Notes: generated from the sequence alone by a model not told the origin. A stretch of DNA of 6,093 nt from an uncultured Ruminococcus sp. (GCA_937892835.1 CALBHM010000407.1:1-6093); one strand, 5' to 3'; positions 1-6,093 are shown, counted from the stretch's first letter. Program-made: numbers and translations.

Positions 1-2831
1 GCCTCCGTGTAATTGTCCTTATAGCTGTATGAGCAAAGCGAGCATGTATAGGTTGTGTAGCCCTGCTCAATGCATGTTGCCGGGGTTACAACAGATGTAT
101 ATTGATGCGCAAACGGAAGCTCTGTTTTGCTGACAATCTCACCGCACCTGTCACAGACAACCATGTCGTAGCCGTGCTCGGTGCAGGTTGAATCCTTGTG
201 CTCAATATGGGTTGACAAATGGTCTTCATCATAATACCTCAACGTCACAGGAATTATTCCGGATGTGTTTCTATCATAGAACTGGACACCGAGATAGTAT
301 ACCTTTCCTTTGGTCAATACTGTTTCGATGTAGAAATCATCGGTTTCCCAATAGCCCTCTTTTCTTGTCAGGACATTCATTTCGCTGTCGCAGATATATC
401 CGACCGTACCGTTCGGCGATGCATCGGAGTAAAAGTCATATTTACCGTAGTACGGCGGGCTAAATTTAAGATAAACTATCTCCCCTGCATTGACATAAAC
501 TTCCTTTTCTTCGTCGATAGCGATATCCAAGAGATACGCTCCGCAGACGTCACAGTAATAATTTACGTCGTCATCAACATGCGGTGCTTTTCTCTTTTGA
601 CCACAGTAGTTGCAGGTATTATCACATGCCGAGTCATAAGCATGATCGACATCTCTTTCAAATCCGCAGATGTTACATATTCTGTCGCATTCGTAATCAT
701 ACTCATGAACATGCGTTGAATCAATCGAAACAAACTTAATTTCGTTGTTGTTCGCATATGTTTCCGCCGTCGAATCGCTAAAACCATAAACTGTGGTATT
801 GGGGGCGATGGAATTCTCGCCGAAAACGCACTTACGATTATAAACAGTCAGAGAATCAAGACCTGCGCATTCGGCAAATGCCGATGCACCGATAGAATTA
901 ACATAATAAAGAAGTTCAATATCTTTAAGATTATCACAGCCGTTGAAAGCTTTGTCGCCGATGCTTGTAATGCCTGAGTGTATATTTATATCCGTCAAAG
1001 CGGAGCAACCGCTGAAAACGGAATTTTCAATCTTTGTAACTCCGCTCGGAATTTTAAATTCCTTTATTCCCGAGCAGCCGCTGAATGCAGCTTCACCGAT
1101 AGTCGTAACCCCGGCCGGAATATTGAAGGCAGTAAGACTGGAACAGCCATTGAACGCAAAAGCTCCGACGCTTGTAACACCCGTGGGTATCGAAATATCC
1201 GTCAGAGACGAGCAGCCGCTGAAGGTCGAATCTTCAATACTCGTTATATCTTTAGGGATATTGATACTTGCAAGCTTTGAACAACCGCTGAACGCCGATT
1301 TACCGATGCTTGTTACGCCCTCGGGAATTTCAAGGCTTGTAAGCTCCGAGCAATTTTCAAATGCCGATGTGCCGATTTTTGTAACCGCCTGTGGAATTGT
1401 AAATTGTGATACCCTATCGAATCCGCAGAATGCGTAATCGCCGATGTTTGTAATACCGTCATCAATCGTAAACTCTTTAAGGTGCTCACGGTTTATGTTC
1501 CACGGCGTTGTGTTGTAAATTGCAATTTTATTCTGACTCTGCGGACCGAAATCCTGCATTGTGCCGGTGCCAGCAGTAAGGGTGATTTTTTCAATATTTG
1601 TACAGCCGCCGAAAGCATAGCCGTCCTTAGACAGCACTGCCGAGCACGGTAAGGTCAGCTCCTTGACGTTTACACAGCCGTCAAAAGCATGACTGCCTAT
1701 TGAAGTTACAGAATCGGGGAGTAAAAGAGCCGTCAATCCCTTACAATTTGCAAAGGCATAATCACCGATTGTACTTGTATTAGCCGGAAAATCAATATTT
1801 GTCAGCTGTGAACATCCGTAGAATAAATGCGAAGGAATACCGTCCTTATCCTGAGGCAAGACCACGGTTTTTAAGTTTAAACAATTATAGAATACTTTAC
1901 TGCAGATACTGACACCATCGGGAACAACAACATCCGTCAATCCGCTGCATCCGTAAAATGCACCATAATCGATAACGGTTAAAGTCTCAGGCAGGTTGAT
2001 GCTTTTCAATGATGAACAGCCGTAGAAAGCTTCGCTGTCGATTCTTTTGAAATTCGACGGCAAAGAAACATCCTCAAGCTTGTCGCAATATGCAAATGAT
2101 CGGGAATCGATAAAGGTTGTAATGTCGTCAACAACAACATGCTTGATATACTCCTTATACGGAAGCCACGGAGCGTCGCCCGTAAAGGTTTGACCGTTAT
2201 ATTTATGGGTAAAGGTTAAGGTTTCTGTTGCTTTGTCAATATGCCAATTAAAATAGTAGACTACCTGATTCTCAACATAATCAACATCATCCGGAATTAC
2301 CTCCAAGGTGACGTAATTAAGGCTGTTTTCCGAAGCATATTGCTCAGCATATGATCCCTTATGTACAAAGATTTTCTGCGAGCCGAAAGCATTATCGCTT
2401 ATACTCGTCACACTCGACGGAATCGTAACGCTCAAAGGGCCCGCGCAGCCGTCGAAAATATACTTTCCGATTTTTGTCACACTGTCCGGAATTTTAATTT
2501 CCGTTATGTTGATGCAAGCTCCAAAAGCCGAATCGCCGATTTCCGTAATGCCGTTTTCAATGACTATGGATTTTATATCCGTATACATTTCAAATGCCGA
2601 TTTTTCTATCGCTCCGGTTCCGCTGATTGTGAGCAAGCCGGAATCCGCATTAAACGTGTAAGTTGCGTTTTCTCCGCACTTTCCGCTTGACGGCAGTGAA
2701 GCCGCAGACGCTTCCACGCCAAGACTGAGCGAATCAAGCTTCAAACCGACAAATCCGCTCATCGGTGCAGCTGTCAAAAGCATCAGCGCAACCAGCAAGC
2801 ATGAAAGAATTTTTCTAAACGTATTTTTCAT
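1..2831 (-). CDS. Secreted BspA-like leucine-rich-repeat surface protein, 3' partial
   Basis: The minus-strand frame is open from an ATG at 2831 to the window edge: 943 complete codons with no stop, so the C-terminus is missing. A Sec signal peptide is visible (MKNTFRK, hydrophobic core about residues 8-29, likely cleavage near ASAAS at 41-45). A cap module follows (about 51-100, CGENATYTF...LTISGTG). About 20 LRR_5/TpLRR units built on the AFxGCxxL motif lie between 101 and 660, most spaced 23 residues. Two further cap-like segments (about 186-243 and 414-466) and two closing GSxAExYAxxN-type segments (153-175, 679-703) divide the solenoid. Next come Cys/His-rich CxxxCxxC units (710-765), a beta-rich domain resembling PPC domains (about 766-870), and two TC...GY...CxxC units (871-943). 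The family is generally surface-exposed and linked to adhesion or protein binding; the ligand here is unknown. The ATG is supported by an AAGGGAG site 8 nt upstream and its own promoter. The missing end could carry a dockerin, anchor or wall-binding domain. Confidence 0.93.
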   Translation of the reverse strand, partial: MKNTFRKILSCLLVALMLLTAAPMSGFVGLKLDSLSLGVEASAASLPSSGKCGENATYTFNADSGLLTISGTGAIEKSAFEMYTDIKSIVIENGITEIGDSAFGACINITEIKIPDSVTKIGKYIFDGCAGPLSVTIPSSVTSISDNAFGSQKIFVHKGSYAEQYASENSLNYVTLEVIPDDVDYVENQVVYYFNWHIDKATETLTFTHKYNGQTFTGDAPWLPYKEYIKHVVVDDITTFIDSRSFAYCDKLEDVSLPSNFKRIDSEAFYGCSSLKSINLPETLTVIDYGAFYGCSGLTDVVVPDGVSICSKVFYNCLNLKTVVLPQDKDGIPSHLFYGCSQLTNIDFPANTSTIGDYAFANCKGLTALLLPDSVTSIGSHAFDGCVNVKELTLPCSAVLSKDGYAFGGCTNIEKITLTAGTGTMQDFGPQSQNKIAIYNTTPWNINREHLKEFTIDDGITNIGDYAFCGFDRVSQFTIPQAVTKIGTSAFENCSELTSLEIPEGVTSIGKSAFSGCSKLASINIPKDITSIEDSTFSGCSSLTDISIPTGVTSVGAFAFNGCSSLTAFNIPAGVTTIGEAAFSGCSGIKEFKIPSGVTKIENSVFSGCSALTDINIHSGITSIGDKAFNGCDNLKDIELLYYVNSIGASAFAECAGLDSLTVYNRKCVFGENSIAPNTTVYGFSDSTAETYANNNEIKFVSIDSTHVHEYDYECDRICNICGFERDVDHAYDSACDNTCNYCGQKRKAPHVDDDVNYYCDVCGAYLLDIAIDEEKEVYVNAGEIVYLKFSPPYYGKYDFYSDASPNGTVGYICDSEMNVLTRKEGYWETDDFYIETVLTKGKVYYLGVQFYDRNTSGIIPVTLRYYDEDHLSTHIEHKDSTCTEHGYDMVVCDRCGEIVSKTELPFAHQYTSVVTPATCIEQGYTTYTCSLCSYSYKDNYTE
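852..1433 (-). repeat. 69-bp periodic array encoding nine 23-residue LRRs
   Basis: Inside the LRR gene, the AFxGCxxL motif recurs at residues 467, 490, 513, 536, 559, 582, 605, 628 and 651, exactly 23 residues (69 bp) apart. Similarity also shows at DNA level: the plus-strand string cgagcagccgctgaa occurs at 1071-1085 and again at 1209-1223, exactly two periods apart, and a close variant lies at 1002-1016, one period away. Other units have drifted (for example gaacagccattgaacg near 1141). This is a coding tandem repeat of moderate divergence, probably shaped by past unequal recombination. Confidence 0.85.
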
Positions 2832-2839
2832 TTTAGTTG

Positions 2840-2846
2840 CTCCCTT
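2840..2846 (-). promoter_or_regulatory. Ribosome binding site of the LRR gene
   Basis: On the minus strand AAGGGAG lies 8 nt before the ATG at 2831. It supports that start, which also gives an ideal signal peptide. Confidence 0.8.
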
Positions 2847-2909
2847 CACAATGAAATCTATCAATACTTACAATTATTTTAAATAATCGGAATATATTTT
2901 ATTAATTAT

Positions 2910-2937
2910 ATTATATCATTTAAGCATATTTTGTCAA
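2910..2937 (-). promoter_or_regulatory. Sigma-A-type promoter for the LRR surface-protein gene
   Basis: On the minus strand an exact TTGACA (-35, 2937-2932) and an exact TATAAT (-10, 2915-2910) are separated by 16 bp. Transcription would start near 2902, leaving an AT-rich leader of about 70 nt before the ATG at 2831. The leader shows no riboswitch-like fold, only a 7-bp inverted repeat at 2873-2887. The -35 sits about 10 bp after the terminator tail of the upstream gene, so the LRR gene is an independent unit. Confidence 0.8.
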
Positions 2938-2945
2938 CATAACTT

Positions 2946-2994
2946 TATAAAAAGCTGCCAAGAATCGACAGGCACGTCAATTTTTGGCAGCTTT
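2946..2994 (-). terminator. Intrinsic terminator of the YczE-like gene
   Basis: An 11-bp perfect stem (AAAGCTGCCAA at 2951-2961 with TTGGCAGCTTT at 2984-2994) encloses a 22-nt loop. Read on the minus strand, the stem is followed by TTTTTAT, giving a U-tract. It starts only 6 nt after the TAA of the YczE-like gene, a standard position for rho-independent termination. The same hairpin read on the plus strand has a poorer tail (AAGTTTTT). Confidence 0.87.
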
Positions 2995-3000
2995 AAGTTT

Positions 3001-3660
3001 TTATTTAGTTTTCGCCATAATTTTATTCAAAGGATTTGAAAGGTACTTTACAAAGAAATTAACAATAACTCCCGTCAGCAATGCGGTCAGGACTGTACCC
3101 TCCCTCGTTCCGACGATTTTTCCGTCAAAAAAGATAAGTGAGAGTGCAAGTGAAACGACGACACAGCAGACATCAAAACCGATTTTTATATTTCCGAACT
3201 TTTTACCCGAGATATCGGCCACAGCCTTAACAAATGCTTCACCGGAATTCATTATAACATTTGCGATTACCGAAAGCGATACGCCGAAGCCGAGAACGAC
3301 AATTCCGCAGATAACAAGAGCAAGCCGAACAGGATATGAGTTTACGGGAATGAACGAAACGCACCACATTCCGAAATCCGTGAACCAACCGAAAAGAAAC
3401 GACAACGGCAGCTGTAAAAGCTGAATGGGCTTGAAATGTTTTCTCAGCAGAATCACCTGGCCGAATATCAAAATACAGTTCCATATAATCAGCCAATTTC
3501 CGAGCGACAGAGAGGTAAACCTGCAGCTCATTACGTTTGCGACCGACGATATCGGCGAAACGCCAAGCTCCCCATGCTTTGTGATTGCAACGCCGAGGGC
3601 GGCAAAGAACAGGCTTATTACAAACAACAGATAACGTTTTGCTATTTCCCTTTTTGACAT
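3001..3660 (-). CDS. YczE/DUF6198-like integral membrane protein
   Basis: The 219-residue protein is almost entirely hydrophobic with about six predicted membrane helices (roughly residues 10-28, 53-73, 79-104, 112-135, 162-179, 189-208 from the ATG). It has a basic N-terminus (MSKREIAKR) and a basic tail (NKIMAKTK). The HGELGVSPISSV segment after helix 1, the NSGEAFVKA segment after helix 4 and GTREGTVLTALLTG before the last helix fit the YczE/YyaS group of Firmicute membrane proteins (COG2364-like). Their substrate and function are not established, so no transport role should be assumed. The length is normal for the family. Start choice: ATG at 3660 is preceded in frame by TTG at 3663, and the AAAGGA site is 11 nt from the ATG but 8 nt from the TTG, so a 220-residue TTG-initiated product is possible. 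It has its own promoter and terminator and is transcribed divergently from the MBL-fold gene. Confidence 0.9.
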   Translation of the reverse strand: MSKREIAKRYLLFVISLFFAALGVAITKHGELGVSPISSVANVMSCRFTSLSLGNWLIIWNCILIFGQVILLRKHFKPIQLLQLPLSFLFGWFTDFGMWCVSFIPVNSYPVRLALVICGIVVLGFGVSLSVIANVIMNSGEAFVKAVADISGKKFGNIKIGFDVCCVVVSLALSLIFFDGKIVGTREGTVLTALLTGVIVNFFVKYLSNPLNKIMAKTK

Positions 3661-3671
3661 CAATTTGCATT

Positions 3672-3677
3672 TCCTTT
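3672..3677 (-). promoter_or_regulatory. Ribosome binding site of the YczE-like gene
   Basis: Minus-strand AAAGGA lies 11 nt before ATG at 3660 and 8 nt before the in-frame TTG at 3663. The spacing slightly favours the TTG and the codon favours the ATG, so the start is ambiguous by one codon. Confidence 0.65.
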
Positions 3678-3698
3678 CACTTTAAACATAACATCAAA

Positions 3699-3727
3699 AT
3701 TATAATCCTGCCTTGTCGCTTTGTCAA
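3699..3727 (-). promoter_or_regulatory. Sigma-A-type promoter for the YczE-like gene
   Basis: On the minus strand an exact TTGACA (3727-3722) and an exact TATAAT (3704-3699) lie 17 bp apart, the optimal spacing. The start point would be near 3692, giving a leader of about 30 nt. The -35 faces the -35 of the plus-strand promoter with 8 bp between them. Confidence 0.85.
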
Positions 3728-3735
3728 CAAAAGCA

Positions 3736-3765
3736 TTGACACGGTACAACAAATAGATATATAAT
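3736..3765 (+). promoter_or_regulatory. Sigma-A-type promoter for the MBL-fold hydrolase gene
   Basis: TTGACA (3736-3741) and TATAAT (3760-3765) are both exact, with an 18-bp spacer. Initiation near 3772 would leave a very short leader of about 24 nt containing the AAGGAG ribosome binding site. Confidence 0.82.
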
Positions 3766-3782
3766 ATTTTTGTAAAAAAACT

Positions 3783-3788
3783 AAGGAG
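3783..3788 (+). promoter_or_regulatory. Ribosome binding site of the MBL-fold gene
   Basis: AAGGAG with a 7-nt spacer to ATG at 3796. This is near-ideal and fixes the start. Confidence 0.88.
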
Positions 3789-3795
3789 AATAGTC

Positions 3796-5091
3796 ATGAC
3801 ACTTGAAGAATTCATTACAGCTCTCGGCGTTCCGACCTTCGGAACGGTTTTAGGCGAACCAATAAACTGCGGCGCAGGCCTTTCGATTGATGACGAAAAG
3901 AACGGCGGCGAGGACGATTCCTATATGCTCGTCCTCGGCGACGTTACATCTAAAATGTACCGTGATTTCCTTGCTTCACTCGCCGAAACAGGACGCAAAG
4001 AAACCTTTCACCGTGAATTTAACGGCAATATTTTCGTGGAATTTGCCGACGGCGACAGAATAATTTATACATACTACACTGCCGAAACAATGCTTGCGAG
4101 AATCATTTTTGACAATGCCAGTTCTCCCCTTTCCGAGATGAACGACACAGCCGACGATGTCAGAGGCGACACTGCGCTTATGCAATTTTCGCTCCGTTAC
4201 GGCAAGATGATTCGCTTCCACAGCTGTGACTGCGGCATGCTTTACGCTATGAGAATGCGTGATAATTCCGTTATTATTATTGACGGCGGCGAAATTGAGC
4301 AGTGCACAGAGGACGCATGCGACGAATTTATGCGCCGACTTGAAGACCTCACAGGCAAAGAAAAGGGCGAAAAGATTCGTGTTTCCGCTTATCTTTGCAC
4401 CCATAATCATGACGACCACATGGATTTCTTCATCAAGCTTCTCAAGCGCGAAAAAGATGTTCTCGTCGTTGAGCGTGTAATGTTTAACTTCCCGTCAAAG
4501 ACACTGCTCGAATATGGAATTCCGTGCGCAGACAAGCTCAGAAGCAGAATCAAGAAATATGCTCCGAATGCCAAATTTCTCAAGCTCCACACCGGTCAGA
4601 CGGTTCGCTTCCCCGATGCAAGAATTGAAGTTCTCTCAACTCATGAGGATATACTCCCCCGCTCAACCCGTGCCGGCGAAGGCGATACATACAGAAGCGT
4701 CAATGAAACCTCGACGATTTTCCAAATTGTTTTCGACGACTGCTCCGTTATTTTTCTCGGTGATGCGGAAGAAACAAACGGTGAGGCCATGCTTGCGCTT
4801 TACGGAAGAAATTCGCTTTCATGCAAATATCTCCAATGTGCTCACCATCTCATAAATGACGACAGGAACATTTACAACAACGTTAAGGCAGAAAAGCTTC
4901 TCATTCCTCAGTGCCGATTCATCGCAATGACAAGCGAGTGCGACAACACACGCTATTTTACTCAGCTTTTCGGCGAGGAAAATATGTACTTCGCAGGCGA
5001 CTGCACCTATGTTTTCACAATCAAGGACGGTAACGAGAAAATCGACTATTTCGAGCAGAAGGGATATCTCTACGACGACAGCGGATATTAA
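3796..5091 (+). CDS. MBL-fold metallo-hydrolase with N-terminal accessory domain
   Basis: The 431-residue protein has no signal peptide or membrane segment, so it is probably cytosolic. Residues from about 138 to the end form a metallo-beta-lactamase fold: IIDGG at 161-165, the metal-binding loop THNHDDH at 202-208 (H203, H205, D207, H208), SVNETSTIF at 301-309, the Asp-bearing FLGDAE at 320-325 (D323), and CAHH at 348-351 supplying a late His. The order NxxS, then LGDAE, then HH resembles the C-terminal MBL domain of ComEC/Rec2 competence proteins, but the transmembrane ComEC core is absent and the HHGS tetrad is replaced by HHLI. Residues 1 to about 130 form a separate acidic alpha/beta segment (MYRDFLASLAETGRK, then strand-like FVEFADGDRIIYTYY) of unknown role. 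All core ligands are present, so it is probably an active di-metal hydrolase. The substrate is unknown; phosphodiester or nucleotide substrates are only one possibility. It is a single-gene unit with its own promoter and terminator. Confidence 0.9.
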   Translation: MTLEEFITALGVPTFGTVLGEPINCGAGLSIDDEKNGGEDDSYMLVLGDVTSKMYRDFLASLAETGRKETFHREFNGNIFVEFADGDRIIYTYYTAETMLARIIFDNASSPLSEMNDTADDVRGDTALMQFSLRYGKMIRFHSCDCGMLYAMRMRDNSVIIIDGGEIEQCTEDACDEFMRRLEDLTGKEKGEKIRVSAYLCTHNHDDHMDFFIKLLKREKDVLVVERVMFNFPSKTLLEYGIPCADKLRSRIKKYAPNAKFLKLHTGQTVRFPDARIEVLSTHEDILPRSTRAGEGDTYRSVNETSTIFQIVFDDCSVIFLGDAEETNGEAMLALYGRNSLSCKYLQCAHHLINDDRNIYNNVKAEKLLIPQCRFIAMTSECDNTRYFTQLFGEENMYFAGDCTYVFTIKDGNEKIDYFEQKGYLYDDSGY

Positions 5092-5104
5092 TTCAACGCA
5101 ATAT

Positions 5105-5143
5105 AAAAGCAGCGGCTAAGCCAAATGTTTACCGCTGCTTTTT
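5105..5143 (+). terminator. Intrinsic terminator of the MBL-fold gene
   Basis: AAAAGCAGCGG (5105-5115) pairs perfectly with CCGCTGCTTTT (5132-5142), enclosing a 16-nt loop, and the stem runs into a five-T tract (5139-5143). It lies 13 nt after the TAA of the MBL gene on the same strand. Confidence 0.88.
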
Positions 5144-5150
5144 CCATATT

Positions 5151-5203
5151 AAAAAGGCTATAGCTTGTATCGACGATCATGCCGACAGCACGCTATAGCC
5201 TTT
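5151..5203 (-). terminator. Intrinsic terminator of the phosphoesterase gene
   Basis: A 12-bp perfect stem (AAAGGCTATAGC at 5153-5164 with GCTATAGCCTTT at 5192-5203) encloses a 27-nt loop. On the minus strand it ends in TTTTT (5155-5151), giving a U-tract about 30 nt past the stop at 5236. Its tail lies only 7 bp from the tail of the opposing MBL-gene terminator, so the two convergent genes are insulated from each other. Confidence 0.86.
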
Positions 5204-5235
5204 ATTATATTCTTCGGTTTAAGCCGAGAAAATTT

Positions 5236-6093
5236 TTACCACATCTTTGAGCTTACAAAATCAAATACCCAGCTGATGATGGATTTAACGATCGGAAGAA
5301 CAACTGCGATTACCTGCGAGAAAATCTTCATCCAGTCAATCGACTGGTTAACGCCCGTACCCTTCTTAACCGAAAGGTCTTTTCTGATTGCAAAGGAATC
5401 AATGTTTTCTGTTCCGCCGTTCTCTGTGTCAACCGTGTAAGCGTCAAAATAAAGCGTATCACCAACAATGCTTACACCCGAGAACATTGAAGAAGTAACG
5501 TTCTTGATAACCTCGGCTCTCGGGAAATACTTATCCGTCAGGCTCTCGTCCTTCTGGTTGTAAATTTTAACACCCGAACAGCCGCTGATTTCATAAATCG
5601 TTCCGACCGGATTTTCCTTAACGGTGTATTCCTTACCGTTGAACTCAGCTGTAGAGGTTGTTACGCTCTCAACCTTGTTGTCGATCATAGCGTCTGTTCT
5701 GAGATAAACGTGGTCGTGACCCTGGAATACCATGTCTATACCGAGCTGCGGCATAAGCTTGCAAAGCTCGTCTCTTATCTTGCAAACGTCCTTATCCTTA
5801 TAGTGGGAGCCGTTTGAATAGATAGCCTTATGCATTGCAACGAACTTCCAGTCTGCGTCGCTATTCTGCATATCGTCAATGAGCCAGTCAACCTGGGCGT
5901 CGCTGAGGCTCTTGTCGTCATTGAGATTATTTGTGTTGAGAACAGCAACATGAACATTGTTGTAGTCAAACGAGAAATAGATGCCCGATTCCGTATCCTG
6001 CTCGGGAACATTTGAATAGTAATAATTCTTCTCGATTGCGTATGATCCCATGCCCTCATGGTTGCCCGAAGCGGACATCATCGTTGTGTTCAT
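5236..6093 (-). CDS. Calcineurin-like / purple-acid-phosphatase-like metallophosphoesterase, 5' partial
   Basis: The C-terminal 285 residues are visible and the frame is open to the right edge. The ATG at the very edge sits just ahead of the catalytic GNHE motif, so it is an internal methionine rather than the start. Numbered from the edge, the metal-site motifs are GNHE (10-13), MHK (87-89) and GHDH (125-128), the late motifs of calcineurin-like phosphoesterases. The earlier metal-binding motifs (DxH, GDxxD) must lie outside the window. Family members hydrolyse phosphate mono- or diesters, and the wide spacing and VFQGHDHVYLRT segment resemble bacterial purple-acid-phosphatase-like enzymes, which are usually exported. 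After the catalytic part, a beta-rich segment (about 163-240) precedes a hydrophobic, Trp-containing C-terminal stretch (WMKIFSQVIAVVLPIVK, on to KMW at 285) that may be a membrane-associating helix. No LPXTG motif is present. The gene converges on the MBL gene and ends at its own terminator. Confidence 0.9.
   Translation of the reverse strand: MNTTMMSASGNHEGMGSYAIEKNYYYSNVPEQDTESGIYFSFDYNNVHVAVLNTNNLNDDKSLSDAQVDWLIDDMQNSDADWKFVAMHKAIYSNGSHYKDKDVCKIRDELCKLMPQLGIDMVFQGHDHVYLRTDAMIDNKVESVTTSTAEFNGKEYTVKENPVGTIYEISGCSGVKIYNQKDESLTDKYFPRAEVIKNVTSSMFSGVSIVGDTLYFDAYTVDTENGGTENIDSFAIRKDLSVKKGTGVNQSIDWMKIFSQVIAVVLPIVKSIISWVFDFVSSKMW

Noticed and set aside
188..719. Overlapping plus-strand open frames opposite the C-terminal region of the LRR gene
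   Set aside because: They are antisense shadows of a continuous, well-motivated minus-strand coding frame, with no family motifs or translation signals.
852..1433. CRISPR-like regular repeat
   Set aside because: The period is coding (23 codons), the units are diverged throughout, and there is no repeat/spacer alternation.
943..1437. Plus-strand open frame of 164 codons with an apparent EQPLNA-type repeat protein
   Set aside because: It lies antisense to the strictly periodic LRR gene. Its repeats are the mirror of the 69-bp coding period and it has no ribosome binding site or promoter.
2832..2909. Riboswitch or small RNA in the LRR gene leader
   Set aside because: The leader is short and AT-rich with no extended stem structure or recognisable aptamer core.
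3239..3670. Minus-strand frame from ATG 3670 overlapping the YczE-like gene
   Set aside because: It is frame-shifted relative to the membrane protein, has only 1 nt between the AAAGGA site and its ATG, and shows no domain logic. The overlapping frame has six clear membrane helices.
3976..4419. Minus-strand open frame inside the MBL gene
   Set aside because: It is antisense to a frame carrying the full MBL metal motif set, starts with GTG and lacks a ribosome binding site.
6091..6093. ATG at the window edge as the true start of the phosphoesterase
   Set aside because: The GNHE motif follows within ten residues, and calcineurin-like enzymes need DxH and GDxxD motifs well before it, so the gene continues beyond the edge.

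Overview
The window looks like chromosomal DNA of a gut-type Clostridia bacterium (Oscillospiraceae/Ruminococcaceae-like). The reasons are a very long secreted BspA-type leucine-rich-repeat protein with Cys/His-rich modules typical of such anaerobes, a YczE/DUF6198 membrane protein, AT-rich intergenic DNA with near-perfect sigma-A promoters, strong AGGAG-type ribosome binding sites and intrinsic terminators. This assignment is inferred from protein style; no rRNA or other phylogenetic marker is present.

Layout, left to right. Positions 1-2831 (minus strand) hold the first 943 codons of a giant secreted LRR protein whose C-terminus lies beyond the left edge. Positions 2832-3000 hold its ribosome binding site, an exact-consensus promoter and the terminator of the next gene. 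Positions 3001-3660 (minus) encode a six-helix YczE-like membrane protein. Positions 3661-3795 are a compact divergent control region with two consensus promoters back to back. Positions 3796-5091 (plus) encode a soluble metallo-beta-lactamase-fold hydrolase with an extra N-terminal domain. Positions 5092-5235 contain two intrinsic terminators, one for each convergent gene. Positions 5236-6093 (minus) are the C-terminal part of a calcineurin-like (purple-acid-phosphatase-like) phosphoesterase whose N-terminus lies beyond the right edge.

The visible transcription signals make each of the three internal units monocistronic, so there is no operon evidence that the four proteins share a pathway. 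Two of them, the LRR protein and perhaps the phosphoesterase with its hydrophobic C-terminal segment, are cell-surface or exported proteins. One is an integral membrane protein and one is probably cytosolic. I see no mobile element, CRISPR array, tRNA, rRNA or riboswitch. I did not find a convincing undescribed multi-gene system. The most interesting points are the modular re-initiation of LRR solenoids in the big surface protein, its 69-bp internal DNA periodicity, the tight divergent promoter pair, and the uncharacterised N-terminal domain of the MBL protein.
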